Below, one piece after another: positions 9,520 through 18,278 of a stretch of 64,000 nt of DNA (positions are counted from its first letter, which is position 1; every line of letters begins with the position of its first letter). Below the pieces are notes generated by a model. That model was given only the letters and a program-made list of their open reading frames with translations. It had not been told where the DNA came from and searched no databases. Origin of the DNA: Pseudodesulfovibrio sp. zrk46 (GTDB lineage: Bacteria > Desulfobacterota > Desulfovibrionia > Desulfovibrionales > Desulfovibrionaceae); NCBI RefSeq assembly GCF_012516435.1, contig NZ_CP051216.1, forward strand, positions 1,366,001 through 1,430,000. Direction: 5' to 3'. A program made the position numbers and the translations under genes.

Positions 9520-9546
9520 AAAGGCCCGCCTTGAGCGGGCCTTTTC
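9520..9546 (+). terminator. Terminator after the solute-binding gene
   Basis: A 10-bp perfect stem (AAAGGCCCGC / GCGGGCCTTT, 9520-9529 with 9535-9544) with a 5-base loop and T-tract. The A-tract on the left also lets it serve the converging minus-strand MscS gene. Confidence 0.85.
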
Positions 9547-9570
9547 AATTTTCAGCGTTGAGTCTGGCGC

Positions 9571-10389
9571 TTAGTCCGCCAGTTCTATTCCGGCAGCCTT
9601 TATCTGTCTGAGGAACGCCGTGAGGATATGGTCCTGACTTTCCCGGGTCATGCGGGATTTGCAGAGGTAGCGCATGGTGATCTGGATGCCGCCCTTGGCT
9701 ACGTCCAGATACGCTCTGGGGGTGAGCTTGTTGAAGAAGACGCGCTTCTTTTCGAACACCTTCTTGACGCGCTGCAGATCGATCTTTTCCTGCTCATAGT
9801 ACGTTTCAACTGCGGTCAGGAGAATGGACTTTGCCTGCTCCCAGTCGCTGTCCTTGGTCAGGCTGATCTTGAACTCGTGCCAGACATAGCCTGCGCCGCG
9901 GGTGGCGTTGATGACGGGAATGGTCAGGGCATGCGAGTTGGGTACTTTGACGAGACGGCCCGTGCTGTGGCCGGTGGAATCGTTGATGCCCACTTCGAGT
10001 ATGGTGAAATAGAGGAGGCCCTTGTCGATGACATCACCGGAGGATTCGCCCACCTGAATCCGGTCGCCGATGGCGAACAGTTCGCGCCAGAAGATGACGA
10101 ATGAGCCAATAAAGTTGAGGAGAAGCTCCTTGGAAACAATGGTCAGGGCGGCCGCGACAATGGTCAGGGCCGTCAGGATGGGGCCGATGCTGTCCAGCCA
10201 GATGAGGACGAGGCCGACGCCGAAGAAGCACAGCGCCGTATACTTGATGGCGAAATGGGTCTCGGTGGCCTGCTTTCCACTCTTTGTCGCTACTCGGATG
10301 GCGAGTTTGACCAGAATGTAGACCATCAGGGTCAGGCCAAGGGAATATAACCCCTTGATTGCATAGGGGTTGCTCAATATTTCGTTCAC
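9571..10389 (-). CDS. Small mechanosensitive channel, MscS family
   Basis: A 272-residue MscS-type channel. Three N-terminal hydrophobic helices end in the pore helix region ALTIVSKELLLNFIGSFVIF, followed by the beta domain signature FAIGDRIQVGESSGDVID and VPNSHALTIPVIN. A mixed alpha/beta cytoplasmic tail follows. It should open under membrane tension and release solutes on hypo-osmotic shock. The start is GTG at 10389 with GGAG 7 bases upstream. It converges with the solute-binding gene and may be co-transcribed from the upstream FTR-like gene, 77 bases away. Confidence 0.92.
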   Translation of the reverse strand: MNEILSNPYAIKGLYSLGLTLMVYILVKLAIRVATKSGKQATETHFAIKYTALCFFGVGLVLIWLDSIGPILTALTIVAAALTIVSKELLLNFIGSFVIFWRELFAIGDRIQVGESSGDVIDKGLLYFTILEVGINDSTGHSTGRLVKVPNSHALTIPVINATRGAGYVWHEFKISLTKDSDWEQAKSILLTAVETYYEQEKIDLQRVKKVFEKKRVFFNKLTPRAYLDVAKGGIQITMRYLCKSRMTRESQDHILTAFLRQIKAAGIELAD

Positions 10390-10466
10390 GACTGTCTCCA
10401 GCCCCTTTCAGGGTAATGATTCAGAATGGCTTTGCATGCGGCGGAGTTAAACAGAAAGCCCCGGGG

Positions 10467-10877
10467 TTAACAACACTTACCTGAGACCCCTGGAGGGATG
10501 TGCTGCCCCTTGCGTCCGACTGTGGGAGCAGGATCTTCGACCCACCCGTATGCGATCCGGCCTTCGTGATTCTGACACAGATATTCGGTCACGGGAGTGT
10601 CTTCGGCAGTCACGAAGAGCATGCAGTGACAGTACTTGCAGTTCTTCATGGGGTCGCAGGGACAGAGCCAGGTCCGTTCTTCAACAGCCTGCTGTTTGTC
10701 GGGATAGAATCGGCAGGGGCAGAGGGGGCGCTTCAGTTCCTCAAGATGGCTGGCAAGGCCCATGATCACGGACTCGGAGACGTCCGGGTCGGAGTGCAGT
10801 TGCAGTCCGGTTCGCTTGCAGAATTTGTCCACGAAGTTGTGGATCAACTTCAGGCTCTTTTCTGTTGGTTCAGTCAA
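10467..10877 (-). CDS. Ferredoxin:thioredoxin reductase catalytic-subunit-like protein
   Basis: A 136-residue protein carrying the full FTR-beta signature: CPC (residues 53-55), 16 residues, CPC, 8 residues, then CHC. In the plant and cyanobacterial enzyme these six or seven cysteines hold a 4Fe-4S cluster next to a redox-active disulfide that reduces thioredoxin with electrons from ferredoxin. The C-terminal tail ends CC. The start is a TTG at 10877 preceded by GGAG at 9 bases; there is no ATG in frame upstream. No FTR-alpha gene is nearby, which is usual for anaerobes. Redox partner is inferred, not seen. Confidence 0.88.
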   Translation of the reverse strand: MTEPTEKSLKLIHNFVDKFCKRTGLQLHSDPDVSESVIMGLASHLEELKRPLCPCRFYPDKQQAVEERTWLCPCDPMKNCKYCHCMLFVTAEDTPVTEYLCQNHEGRIAYGWVEDPAPTVGRKGQHIPPGVSGKCC

Positions 10878-10999
10878 AAGAAATTTCTCCGTTTGAATGT
10901 GCTAATCTCAGCATAGCACTCTGCGCGTAATATACAACAAACAATATGCTGGCCGCCGCTCCCGAAGTGCTCACGGATGCTTTGCTGCGAGCGTGATGG

Positions 11000-11335
11000 T
11001 TAGTCCTTGTTCTTCTGCAAATGCTTCAAGCCCCATTCGCGCATCTGCATGACGATGTCGCGCAGGCTCTCGCCTTCTTCCGTCACCGAGTATTCCACGC
11101 GCGGTGGAACCTCGGGGAAGACTTCACGGTGAACGAGACCGCTTGCTTCCAGTTCGCGGAGCTGCTTGGTCAGCATGTGCTGGGTGATGTTCTGCATGAT
11201 GCGCTTGAGCTCGCCAAAACGGTGGGGCTTGTCCAGCAGATGATAGAGAATCGCTCCCTTCCATTTGCCGCCCATGACCTCCAAAGTGGCCTCTACAGGG
11301 CACCCTTTATTGCAATCATATGTATCGTGACGCAT
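11000..11335 (-). CDS. HxlR-family transcriptional regulator
   Basis: A 111-residue MarR/HxlR winged-helix protein. The conserved N-terminal CNKGCPVEATLEVMGGKWKG and the wing VEYSVTEEGESLRDIV are clear. The two N-terminal Cys (positions 8 and 12) are candidates for the thiol or aldehyde sensing seen in some HxlR proteins. AAGGA lies 6 bases before the ATG. It is divergent from the nitroreductase gene, and this arrangement commonly means the regulator controls that neighbour and itself from the shared 168-bp region. Confidence 0.92.
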   Translation of the reverse strand: MRHDTYDCNKGCPVEATLEVMGGKWKGAILYHLLDKPHRFGELKRIMQNITQHMLTKQLRELEASGLVHREVFPEVPPRVEYSVTEEGESLRDIVMQMREWGLKHLQKNKD

Positions 11336-11388
11336 TGAAATTCCTTAATAGTCTACTTTTTCATACTAGGGCACAAATTTCTGCCTAC

Positions 11389-11416
11389 TTGTCAAAAATC
11401 ATGTACAGGCTAATAT
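11389..11416 (+). promoter_or_regulatory. Sigma-70-like promoter for the nitroreductase gene
   Basis: TTGTCA (11389-11394), a 16-bp spacer and TAATAT (11411-11416) point toward the nitroreductase start at 11504. It lies in the HxlR/nitroreductase divergent region, where an HxlR site would block it. Confidence 0.5.
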
Positions 11417-11503
11417 TCACACTACAGCGCTGACGTCAACCAGTCATAAGAATCAAACTATAGCGGCAAAGCCGCACATCAAAGACGAACAGGAGAAAAC
11501 ATC

Positions 11504-12046
11504 ATGAATGCAATCGATATGATCAAGGATCGCCGTAGCGTCCGCAAGTTCAAGAATGAAAAGGTCGACCGTGAAACCATGAAGGAGATCATTGATATCG
11601 CTCGCTGGGCGCCTTCCTGGGCCAACTTTCAGATCGCCCGTTACACCCTCGTGGACGACGAAGCGGTCATCGCCAAGCTCGGCACCGACGGCGTGAAGGG
11701 CTTTGTTTACAACATCAATACCCTGAAGAATGCCAAGGGTGTAGCAGTCCTCAGCTTCGTCAAAGGCAAGAGCGGCAAGCTGGAAGGTGACGATTACGCC
11801 ACCTCCAAGGGGAATGTATGGGAAGTGTTCGACGCGGGCATCGCCTGTCAGACCTTTTGCCTCGCTGCACACGCCAAGGGCATCGGCACCTGCGTCATGG
11901 GTGTTATTGATGACGACTCCATTTCCCAGATCGTGGGCCTGCCCGAAGAGGAAACCGTGGCTGCGCTCATCGTCTATGGGCACCCGGACGAAGAACCCCC
12001 GGCAACCAAGCGTATGGCAGCAGATGAGATCATGCGTTTCGTCTAA
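11504..12046 (+). CDS. Nitroreductase-family FMN oxidoreductase
   Basis: A 180-residue small nitroreductase. The N-terminal RRSVRKF (FMN phosphate contact) and RWAPSWANFQ are family hallmarks, and the C-terminal region has GIGTCVMGVIDDD and the ALIVYGHPDEEP strand-turn. It should be a flavin-dependent NAD(P)H reductase acting on nitro, quinone or similar substrates. CAGGAGAAAACATC precedes the ATG. It is controlled, probably, by the divergent HxlR regulator. Physiological substrate unknown. Confidence 0.92.
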   Translation: MNAIDMIKDRRSVRKFKNEKVDRETMKEIIDIARWAPSWANFQIARYTLVDDEAVIAKLGTDGVKGFVYNINTLKNAKGVAVLSFVKGKSGKLEGDDYATSKGNVWEVFDAGIACQTFCLAAHAKGIGTCVMGVIDDDSISQIVGLPEEETVAALIVYGHPDEEPPATKRMAADEIMRFV

Positions 12047-12060
12047 GTGGTTGGTGGCCC

Positions 12061-12360
12061 TCCGGACTTTCTTTTGTGATGCCTCCGGTGGGCCCTCGCC
12101 GGGCGGGCCGCTTCGCCAGCGGGGCGTCTCCGACGGCTTAAGAACCTTTTGTAAAAGGTTCTTAAGAATCTCCAAAACTTTTTATCGCTCGCTTCGCTCG
12201 AGGCCTACGAGCTCGAAAGATTACAATATTATATATCCTTGCGGCGACAGCCGCACATGGGATTCCAAAGGCCCTCGGCCTTTGGTCGGGTGCAGGGTTG
12301 AAAACCCTGCTAGTCAATTTTTCATCCCGCCGAAGGCGGTTCCACCCTGATTTTTCTTCC
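12061..12360. repeat. Intergenic hairpin-rich repetitive element
   Basis: A 300-bp non-coding stretch packed with inverted repeats: a perfect 14-bp palindrome arm pair with a 2-base centre (12137-12150 / 12153-12166), CGCTCGCTTCGCTCGAG, CCAAAGGCC...GGCCTTTGG (12265-12285), and GCAGGGTT..AACCCTGC. The segment 12125-12142 (CGTCTCCGACGGCTTAAG) recurs with one change at 62673-62690. It looks like one copy of a dispersed, transcribed hairpin cassette rather than a gene. Confidence 0.6.
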
Positions 12361-12363
12361 CCA

Positions 12364-12393
12364 CAAAAAACGGGAGCCCTGAAGGACTCCCGT
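12364..12393 (-). terminator. Terminator after the chemoreceptor gene
   Basis: Read on the minus strand: ACGGGAGTCC, loop, GGGCTCCCGT then TTTTTT. One G-U pair in a 10-bp stem. Confidence 0.8.
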
Positions 12394-12417
12394 TACTTGT
12401 GGCATTTGAATAGCGAC

Positions 12418-14451
12418 TTAGAAGCGTTCGAAACCGCCGTCATCGTCGTCCATGGTCAGGGACACGCCGCTGGCTCTGGGCGTTGCTGTGGGCAGCGGAC
12501 GAGCCGGGGTGGGGCGCGTCTGTACGGTGCGGGTGGGCTGCTGATAGGCAGCGTGATGTGCGCCGGTGTTGAAGAAGCTCACCGAGTTCTGGAGCTGGGC
12601 GGCTTCACCGGCCAGACTGTCAGAGGTGGAGGCCATCTCTTCGGATGCGGAGGCGTTCTGCTGAATGACGTGATCCAACTGCTGGATGGCGCCGTTGATC
12701 TGGCTGACACCGGCGTTCTGCTCCTGGCTGGCAGAGGCGATCTCCTGAATGAGCTGCGCGGTCTGCTGAATGTCCGGTACGAGGGTGTCGAGCTTTTCGC
12801 CAGCCTCCTGCGCCACCTTGACGGTGGAGGTGGAGAGCTCGCTGATCTCGGCGGCTGCGGTGCCGGATCGCTCGGCCAGCTTGCGTACTTCAGCGGCAAC
12901 GACGGCAAAACCCTTGCCGTGCTCGCCTGCGCGGGCCGCTTCAATGGCGGCATTGAGCGCGAGGAGGTTGGTCTGGCGGGCGATGTCCTCGATGACGGAG
13001 ATGCGCTCGGCAATGTCGGTCATGGCGTTCATGGCCTGACTGACGGCCTTGCCGCTTTCCTCGGCATCGGCTGCTGCCTTGGTGGCGATCTGTTCGGTCT
13101 TGGAGGCGCTTTCGGCGTTGCTCTGGATGTTGGCGGCCATCTCTTCCATGGAGGAGGAGACCTCTTCCACATTGGCGGCCTGCTCAGTGGCGCCCTGTGA
13201 GAGCACCTGCGAGGATGCGGAGAGCTCGCCGCTGCCGGTGGCCACGTTGTCGGTGGCAGTGCGGACGTCGCCGATGACTGCGCGCAGCCGCCCGGCCATG
13301 TTGCGTAGGGCGTTGGCGAGCATGCCGACTTCGTCCTTCTGGTCCACATCGATGGTGGCGGTCAGGTCGCCGTTGGCCATGGTCTCGGCAAATTCGATAC
13401 CCTGCCGGATGGGCTTGGTGATGATGTTGGCAACGACCACGAGCACGATGAGCAACACGATGACGGAACCGAGGCCGATGGCAGTGCTCATGATGGCCAT
13501 GGAATGGGCCTGCTCACGGACTTTGTCCATGGGAATGACCACGGCGAGGCTCCACGGGGTGGTGGTGCGGCCGATGGTGACCGGGACGTAGACGAAATAT
13601 TCTTCTTCGCCAGTCGCTTCGGAGACGGTAATGTATTCGTAGTGTTGGCCGCGCTTGATCGCATTTTCGACCTGGCTGGTGTGCTCGCGGGGGACGATGG
13701 TACCGATCTTTTTGCCCATGAGGTCCGGGTTGGGGTGGGCCACCATGGAGCCTTCGTTGGAAATGAGTCCGGCACGACCGGTTTCAAAGGGTTTGATCTT
13801 GAGGACAGTGTCCTGAAGGTCGTTCAGATAGAAATCCACGCCGAGAACGCCGATGTTTCTGCCGTTCTTCTTGATGGGGATACCGGTGGAGCTGAGCCAC
13901 ATGGTTTTGCCGTTGGCTTCCCAGGAGTAGGGTTCGGTAATGGTTTCGACGCTGCCGGCAAAGGGTACGTCGAACCACGCTGCGCCCACCATGCCCTCGG
14001 TGCCGATGAACTGGGATGCGACCGTGCTGCCATCACGATAGTACCAGTTGCGGTAGGCGCCTTTGTACACGTCCATGTACTCTTCTTCCTTGTCGTCGAA
14101 CTGACCGGGAAGGAAGGCACACCAACTGCCTGCGATCTTGGCGTTGGTCTCCAGCACACCGATGAGGATGGAGTCGAGGTATTCGCGTGTAGGCGGTGTT
14201 TCAAGGGCAGCGCTCTTGGTATAAACATTGGCCAGTTCACGGGTGATGGTCATGGCGAGGTCCATGTCTTCACCGAGTTCGCTGGCATAGGCTCGCGCTT
14301 GCTGGGCTGCGACTTCCTTAGCTTGGGTGACTGCGAGGTCCTGTGCCTGCAAGGTGGTGACAATGGTGCTTGCCAGCAGCACAAGTGACATGATGGTGAA
14401 GGTGGGAATGAGTATTTTGAGTCGTAGACTCCAGTCTTTGAAGCGTAGCAT
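12418..14451 (-). CDS. Methyl-accepting chemotaxis protein with double Cache sensor
   Basis: A 677-residue transmembrane chemoreceptor. A first helix ([19 protein letters not shown]) leads into about 270 periplasmic residues of dCache type (VAAWFD-like [13 protein letters not shown], and [13 protein letters not shown]), then a second helix ([20 protein letters not shown]), HAMP and the signalling domain. The hairpin tip [20 protein letters not shown] and [16 protein letters not shown] are intact, so it should drive CheA. No C-terminal CheR-tethering pentapeptide is seen. I chose the ATG at 14451 because AAGGA is spaced 6 bases from it; the ATG at 14457 would overlap the site. Ligand unknown. 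Confidence 0.95.
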   Translation of the reverse strand: MLRFKDWSLRLKILIPTFTIMSLVLLASTIVTTLQAQDLAVTQAKEVAAQQARAYASELGEDMDLAMTITRELANVYTKSAALETPPTREYLDSILIGVLETNAKIAGSWCAFLPGQFDDKEEEYMDVYKGAYRNWYYRDGSTVASQFIGTEGMVGAAWFDVPFAGSVETITEPYSWEANGKTMWLSSTGIPIKKNGRNIGVLGVDFYLNDLQDTVLKIKPFETGRAGLISNEGSMVAHPNPDLMGKKIGTIVPREHTSQVENAIKRGQHYEYITVSEATGEEEYFVYVPVTIGRTTTPWSLAVVIPMDKVREQAHSMAIMSTAIGLGSVIVLLIVLVVVANIITKPIRQGIEFAETMANGDLTATIDVDQKDEVGMLANALRNMAGRLRAVIGDVRTATDNVATGSGELSASSQVLSQGATEQAANVEEVSSSMEEMAANIQSNAESASKTEQIATKAAADAEESGKAVSQAMNAMTDIAERISVIEDIARQTNLLALNAAIEAARAGEHGKGFAVVAAEVRKLAERSGTAAAEISELSTSTVKVAQEAGEKLDTLVPDIQQTAQLIQEIASASQEQNAGVSQINGAIQQLDHVIQQNASASEEMASTSDSLAGEAAQLQNSVSFFNTGAHHAAYQQPTRTVQTRPTPARPLPTATPRASGVSLTMDDDDGGFERF

Positions 14452-14611
14452 GAGCATTCCTTCATGAGAGTAAGAAGTTAGGTGAACCGCGGTCGAACGG
14501 TTGTTTGAAATAATGCGTGTAGCTAGTCAATGATTAAATGAGCACTTCTTCATGAAAAACGATTCTGGGTTAATCCAGATTTGTCGAGAAAAATGTGAAG
14601 ATATTAGGAAC

Positions 14612-14645
14612 AAAAAAAGCCCCGCAGCCATTGGCAGCAGGGCAT
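14612..14645 (-). terminator. Terminator after the ferredoxin-nitroreductase gene
   Basis: Arms 14619-14629 and 14633-14643 form an 11-bp stem with one mismatch and one G-U pair and a 3-base loop, followed on the minus strand by seven T. Confidence 0.8.
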
Positions 14646-14668
14646 TTTGTTAATTTGCTAGAGTTTTT

Positions 14669-15505
14669 CTAGAATTTTTCAATCAGGTTCATTGGAGGTG
14701 CTGTGCGCTGTACGGTGCGGGCATACTGGACCGCCGGACGGCCAAACACCATGGAGTAGCCGATGGCGTGGTCTTCGGGGACGCCCAGGCGGGTTGCCAG
14801 TTCCGGGAAGTAGTCGCTGAAGCACCACTTGAGCATGCCGTTCCACAGGGTGCCGACTCCCATGGTCTGTGCCATGATTTCAAAGGAGGTGAGGGCGATG
14901 AGGGCATCTTCCTTGGGGGTGGGGACAGACTTGGGCGTGCTGGCGATGAGGATGTGGGGTGCGTCGCGCAGGATCACATCCACGCCATACTTGGTGTACG
15001 CGCCATGAGACATGCGCATGTATTTGATCCCCATATCGTCTTCTTCGGGGTCAAGGCCGGGCAGCATTTCACCTAGCTTGGTGTAGATCTCCTGACGCAG
15101 GGCCTCGGTGACGTCGGCGTTCATGGTGGCGGTGAAGAGTACGCCTTGAGTGTTGACGCCTGTGGGCGCGTGCCAGGCGGTCTCCAGCAGTCGCTTGATG
15201 ACGTCCGCCTCCAGTCCCTGCTTCTTGTATTTGCGTACTGAGCGGCGGGCCTTGATGAGGGTCTCCATGGAGTGGGAGGTCGGCAGCTCATGGGCTATGG
15301 GCATACTGGCGTCGGGATCAATCCCCAGAATGGAGATGGCTGCGGTGGGGCATATCGCCAGACAGTGCTGGCAGCGTATACATTTTTCTTCTTCGAGAAT
15401 TGCGGGGTATTCACCCTGTTCCATGGCAATAATCCTGGGAAAACAGTCGCCCACACACTTGCCGCACTGGATGCAGCGCTCTTCATTTACTTTGAAATTG
15501 ATCAT
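14669..15505 (-). CDS. Nitroreductase fused to an N-terminal 2[4Fe-4S] ferredoxin
   Basis: A 278-residue fusion. Residues 1-60 form a bacterial ferredoxin with two CxxCxxCxxxC/CxxxCP motifs (CIQCGKCVGDCFP and CIRCQHCLAICP). Residues 85-278 are a nitroreductase domain with RRSVRKYKKQG and a C-terminal AIGYSMVFGRPAV. This architecture is common in strict anaerobes and suggests direct electron delivery from the clusters to FMN. The ATG at 15505 follows a GAGGA site; the longer frame to 15664 is not supported. Monocistronic. The substrate is unknown. Confidence 0.93.
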   Translation of the reverse strand: MINFKVNEERCIQCGKCVGDCFPRIIAMEQGEYPAILEEEKCIRCQHCLAICPTAAISILGIDPDASMPIAHELPTSHSMETLIKARRSVRKYKKQGLEADVIKRLLETAWHAPTGVNTQGVLFTATMNADVTEALRQEIYTKLGEMLPGLDPEEDDMGIKYMRMSHGAYTKYGVDVILRDAPHILIASTPKSVPTPKEDALIALTSFEIMAQTMGVGTLWNGMLKWCFSDYFPELATRLGVPEDHAIGYSMVFGRPAVQYARTVQRTAPPMNLIEKF

Positions 15506-15783
15506 GTTAGGATCCTCTTTGCCTGGTTTATGTTTTTGATTGGATGTTTTTTGGGATATTTCTATGCCGCAATCTTTGGGGCAGACTTCAAGGTGATGCC
15601 TTGCACACCAAGTACGCTTGTTGTTACTTTCGGCGTATACTACCTGAACATCCCCATCATGCAAGAACGCACAAAAAAATCACTTAGTATGGAAAAGGAT
15701 ACTGCCCCCGGGAAATGGCTGCCCAGCGCCGCTTGAGTGTCATGACCTTGCAAGATTAACCGTTTTAATTCATTACGTTTCAC

Positions 15784-16989
15784 ATGAAACAAGACAACAC
15801 CATCCGTTTCAATATGCCCAAGGAGTGGGACGCCAACGCCCATCAGCTCTGGCTGGAAGCAAAGCCGCAGGAGGCCATTCAGGCTCTGCTCGGCAGCATC
15901 AACAAGTATGGCGCCAGGAAGCCGGAGCAGCTTGTGCTTCAGTTCGCCTATTATCTGTTTCTGCTGGGCGATTTTGTTTCCGGTATTCAGGTGTTGGAGA
16001 ATCACATCAGCCAGACGCCGCTTTCGGTCATGGTAGGACAGAATCTGGCCGTCATGTACGCCAGAAACGAACAGCTGGAGCAGGCCGTGGATATGGCGCG
16101 CCGTACGCTGGCGCTCGACCCCGCCAACGTGCTCGCCAATGATGTGCTGGCCACTGCGCTGCATGGTCTGGGGCGGCTGGAGGAGGCTGCCGAGGCCGGA
16201 ACTGCTTCGTTGACCCTCAAGGACGCCAACGCCGGGCCGGTCAGGAAGGGATGGTCATTGCCCGATATTGCGCCGTCGGAATATGCGGCTGACAAGAAGA
16301 AGGTCATCGCCTTTTCCCTCTGGGGAGCGAATCCGCGTTATCTGCGCGGTGCCTTGCAGAACGTCCTCCTTGCGCCGGAGTTCTATCCGGGGTGGGAGGT
16401 CCGTTTTCATGTGGACGAGTCCGTGTCTGCCGAGTTCCTTTCATTATTGGAGGAGCAGGGCGCTGTGCTGGAGCGTAGCTCTGCGAGCCAGCCGTTGCGC
16501 CACAAGCTGTGTCGTCGGTTCATGGTGGCTGATGATCCGTCCGTTGGCTATTTCCTCGTCAGGGATGCCGACTCCGTCTTCTCCCGCCGCGAAGCCGAGC
16601 TCGTGGGCCAGTGGATGGAGTCGGGCAAATGGTTCCACGTCATCCGCGACTGGTGGACACATACCGATCTGATGTTGGCCGGGATGTGGGGCGGCGTGGC
16701 CGGAGTGCTGCCGTCCATGTCCGGCTTATTGCGCGACTACATGCCCGAGAGTGTGGAGACGCCCAATGTGGACCAGTGGTTTCTGCGGGATCGGGTCTGG
16801 GCTTACGTGCGCCAGTCCTGTATGATTCACGACAGTTGTTATGGTCTGGAAGGGACTACGCCGATTCCTGGCGGATATCCGTCGCTGGAAGGGCATATCG
16901 GGCACAACGAATACAGTGCGCATCACCGCGAACAGGCCGAGTTGCTGGCGGGGTGGATCGAGAAGTTTTCCTGTTTGACTAATGGGTGA
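15784..16989 (+). CDS. TPR protein with C-terminal glycosyltransferase-like domain
   Basis: A 401-residue cytosolic protein. Residues 10-150 are tetratricopeptide-like helices (LALDPANVLANDVLATALHG is a clear repeat). Residues 175-395 begin with a Rossmann-type strand (KKVIAFSLWGANPRYLRGAL) and contain FLVRDADSVFSRREAELVGQ, which resembles the metal-binding DxD loop of GT-A-fold transferases, plus EGHIGHNEY near the end. I infer a sugar-transfer role on a protein or surface glycan, but no donor or acceptor can be named. It is divergent from the ferredoxin-nitroreductase gene and ends at a terminator. The start has no strong ribosome binding site. Confidence 0.75.
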   Translation: MKQDNTIRFNMPKEWDANAHQLWLEAKPQEAIQALLGSINKYGARKPEQLVLQFAYYLFLLGDFVSGIQVLENHISQTPLSVMVGQNLAVMYARNEQLEQAVDMARRTLALDPANVLANDVLATALHGLGRLEEAAEAGTASLTLKDANAGPVRKGWSLPDIAPSEYAADKKKVIAFSLWGANPRYLRGALQNVLLAPEFYPGWEVRFHVDESVSAEFLSLLEEQGAVLERSSASQPLRHKLCRRFMVADDPSVGYFLVRDADSVFSRREAELVGQWMESGKWFHVIRDWWTHTDLMLAGMWGGVAGVLPSMSGLLRDYMPESVETPNVDQWFLRDRVWAYVRQSCMIHDSCYGLEGTTPIPGGYPSLEGHIGHNEYSAHHREQAELLAGWIEKFSCLTNG

Positions 16990-17010
16990 TTGTAACGACA
17001 GGGGTCAAAT

Positions 17011-17042
17011 GAAAAGGGCCGTAGGAATTCCTGACCCTTTTC
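17011..17042. terminator. Bidirectional terminator between converging genes
   Basis: GAAAAGGG (17011-17018) pairs with CCCTTTTC (17035-17042) around a loop containing the palindrome AGGAATTCCT. T- and A-rich flanks allow use from both sides. Confidence 0.6.
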
Positions 17043-18278
17043 TCATTTGGGCTTGGGAAAGTACATGATGTTTGCACGTGAATCCAGATAGTTGAGTGCG
17101 GCTGCGTCGACATCGCGGTAATTGAGAGTGGTCTCTATTTCCATATCCAGATCTACGCCGAGCTTGTAGATGATGGCGTCGTGCTTCGGGATGGCTGGAT
17201 CGTAGATGATCACCTCGGGGTTGAGCGGCATCTTCGGGTCCACACTCATGACAATGCCGACGTCGCCGGAGGAAAACCGGCAGACTGTGCCGGGCGGATA
17301 GACGCCGAGTAGTTTGATGAAGGTGGCGAGATAGTCCGGGTCGACACTTCTTTCATACTTGCCGAATAAAACGGCCAGTGCCTTGTGGGGTGACAGAGCC
17401 AGCGACGGGTCTCGCGTGTTGATCATGCGGTCGTATAAGTTGGCTAAGGCGACAATTCTACTCAATTTGCTGATGTCGTCGCATTTCAGGCCGCGTGGGT
17501 ATCCCTTGCCGTTACACTCCTCATGGTGCTGGTAAACGATCTTCATGACCTCCCGGTCAATGTCCGGAAGCTGGGAGAGGATGGAGACACCCAGTTTGGG
17601 GTGCTTTCGTAGTTCTTCCATCTCCGCTTTGGACAATTTGGGCGTCAGAGCCAGTTTTTTGGGAAGATTGAGCATGCCCACATCGTGCATCAAAGCGCCG
17701 AAGCTGAGCTTTTCCATCTTGTCACGGTTCAGGTTGAGCTCCTTGCCCAGCATCAGCGCGAGGACCATGACGTTGAGGCTGTGAAAATGCTGCCCCTCGT
17801 CAGAAGCCGTCACGTTGATGTGATTGACTGAAAGCTCGACCTCCTCAAGGAAGGTCTCAGCGATGGAGGTCGCCATGGTTTTGGCTTCTTCGTAGAACGC
17901 GATCTGGCCGGTCTTGATGCCTTCCACTATGGATTTAGAGTATTCCAGTGCCTTGGAGAATTCCTGTTCCATGGCCTGAAATTTCTTTCGTCTTTTGCGC
18001 AGTTCCGAGGCTTTTTCGGTTTTCAGGGATGTCTTTTGGGTGAAGTCCTTTTGGGACTTGGTGATCTTGATATCCAGGTCCTTTTCCAGCGGGTCAGATT
18101 TGCTCTTTTGGGGTGAGTACAGGACCGTTTCCCGGCCAAGAGCGAGGATGTCCTTGATCTCTGAGGGCTTGGTGATTTCGAAGCTGGAGACGAGGAAGGG
18201 GTGTTTATACCATGGGATTTCCTTGAGGCTGACATACATGCCAACGGTCAGCCGTTTAACGGAGATGGGCTTATACAT
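17043..18278 (-). CDS. HD-GYP domain protein, likely c-di-GMP phosphodiesterase
   Basis: A 411-residue protein. The N-terminal 130 residues (KRLTVGMYVSLKEIPWYKHP) are the DUF3391-like region often found before HD-GYP. The catalytic domain has HD in GALMHDVGM (about residue 207) and the GYP motif in HHEECNGKGYPRGL, with the DADK-free DxxxR-type tail ALANLYDRMINTRDP. It should hydrolyse c-di-GMP. The ATG at 18278 has a near-perfect AGGAGGTG site and overlaps the end of the upstream gene by 8 bases, indicating translational coupling to the degenerate partner. Confidence 0.9.
   Translation of the reverse strand: MYKPISVKRLTVGMYVSLKEIPWYKHPFLVSSFEITKPSEIKDILALGRETVLYSPQKSKSDPLEKDLDIKITKSQKDFTQKTSLKTEKASELRKRRKKFQAMEQEFSKALEYSKSIVEGIKTGQIAFYEEAKTMATSIAETFLEEVELSVNHINVTASDEGQHFHSLNVMVLALMLGKELNLNRDKMEKLSFGALMHDVGMLNLPKKLALTPKLSKAEMEELRKHPKLGVSILSQLPDIDREVMKIVYQHHEECNGKGYPRGLKCDDISKLSRIVALANLYDRMINTRDPSLALSPHKALAVLFGKYERSVDPDYLATFIKLLGVYPPGTVCRFSSGDVGIVMSVDPKMPLNPEVIIYDPAIPKHDAIIYKLGVDLDMEIETTLNYRDVDAAALNYLDSRANIMYFPKPK

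Noticed and set aside
11453-12175. Minus-strand frame over the nitroreductase gene
   Set aside because: It opposes a gene with clear family motifs and a good ribosome binding site; its start lies in the hairpin repeat.
12298-13200. Plus-strand frame over the 3' part of the chemoreceptor gene
   Set aside because: Gly/Leu-rich shadow of the repetitive signalling-domain codons; the sense frame is a certain chemoreceptor.
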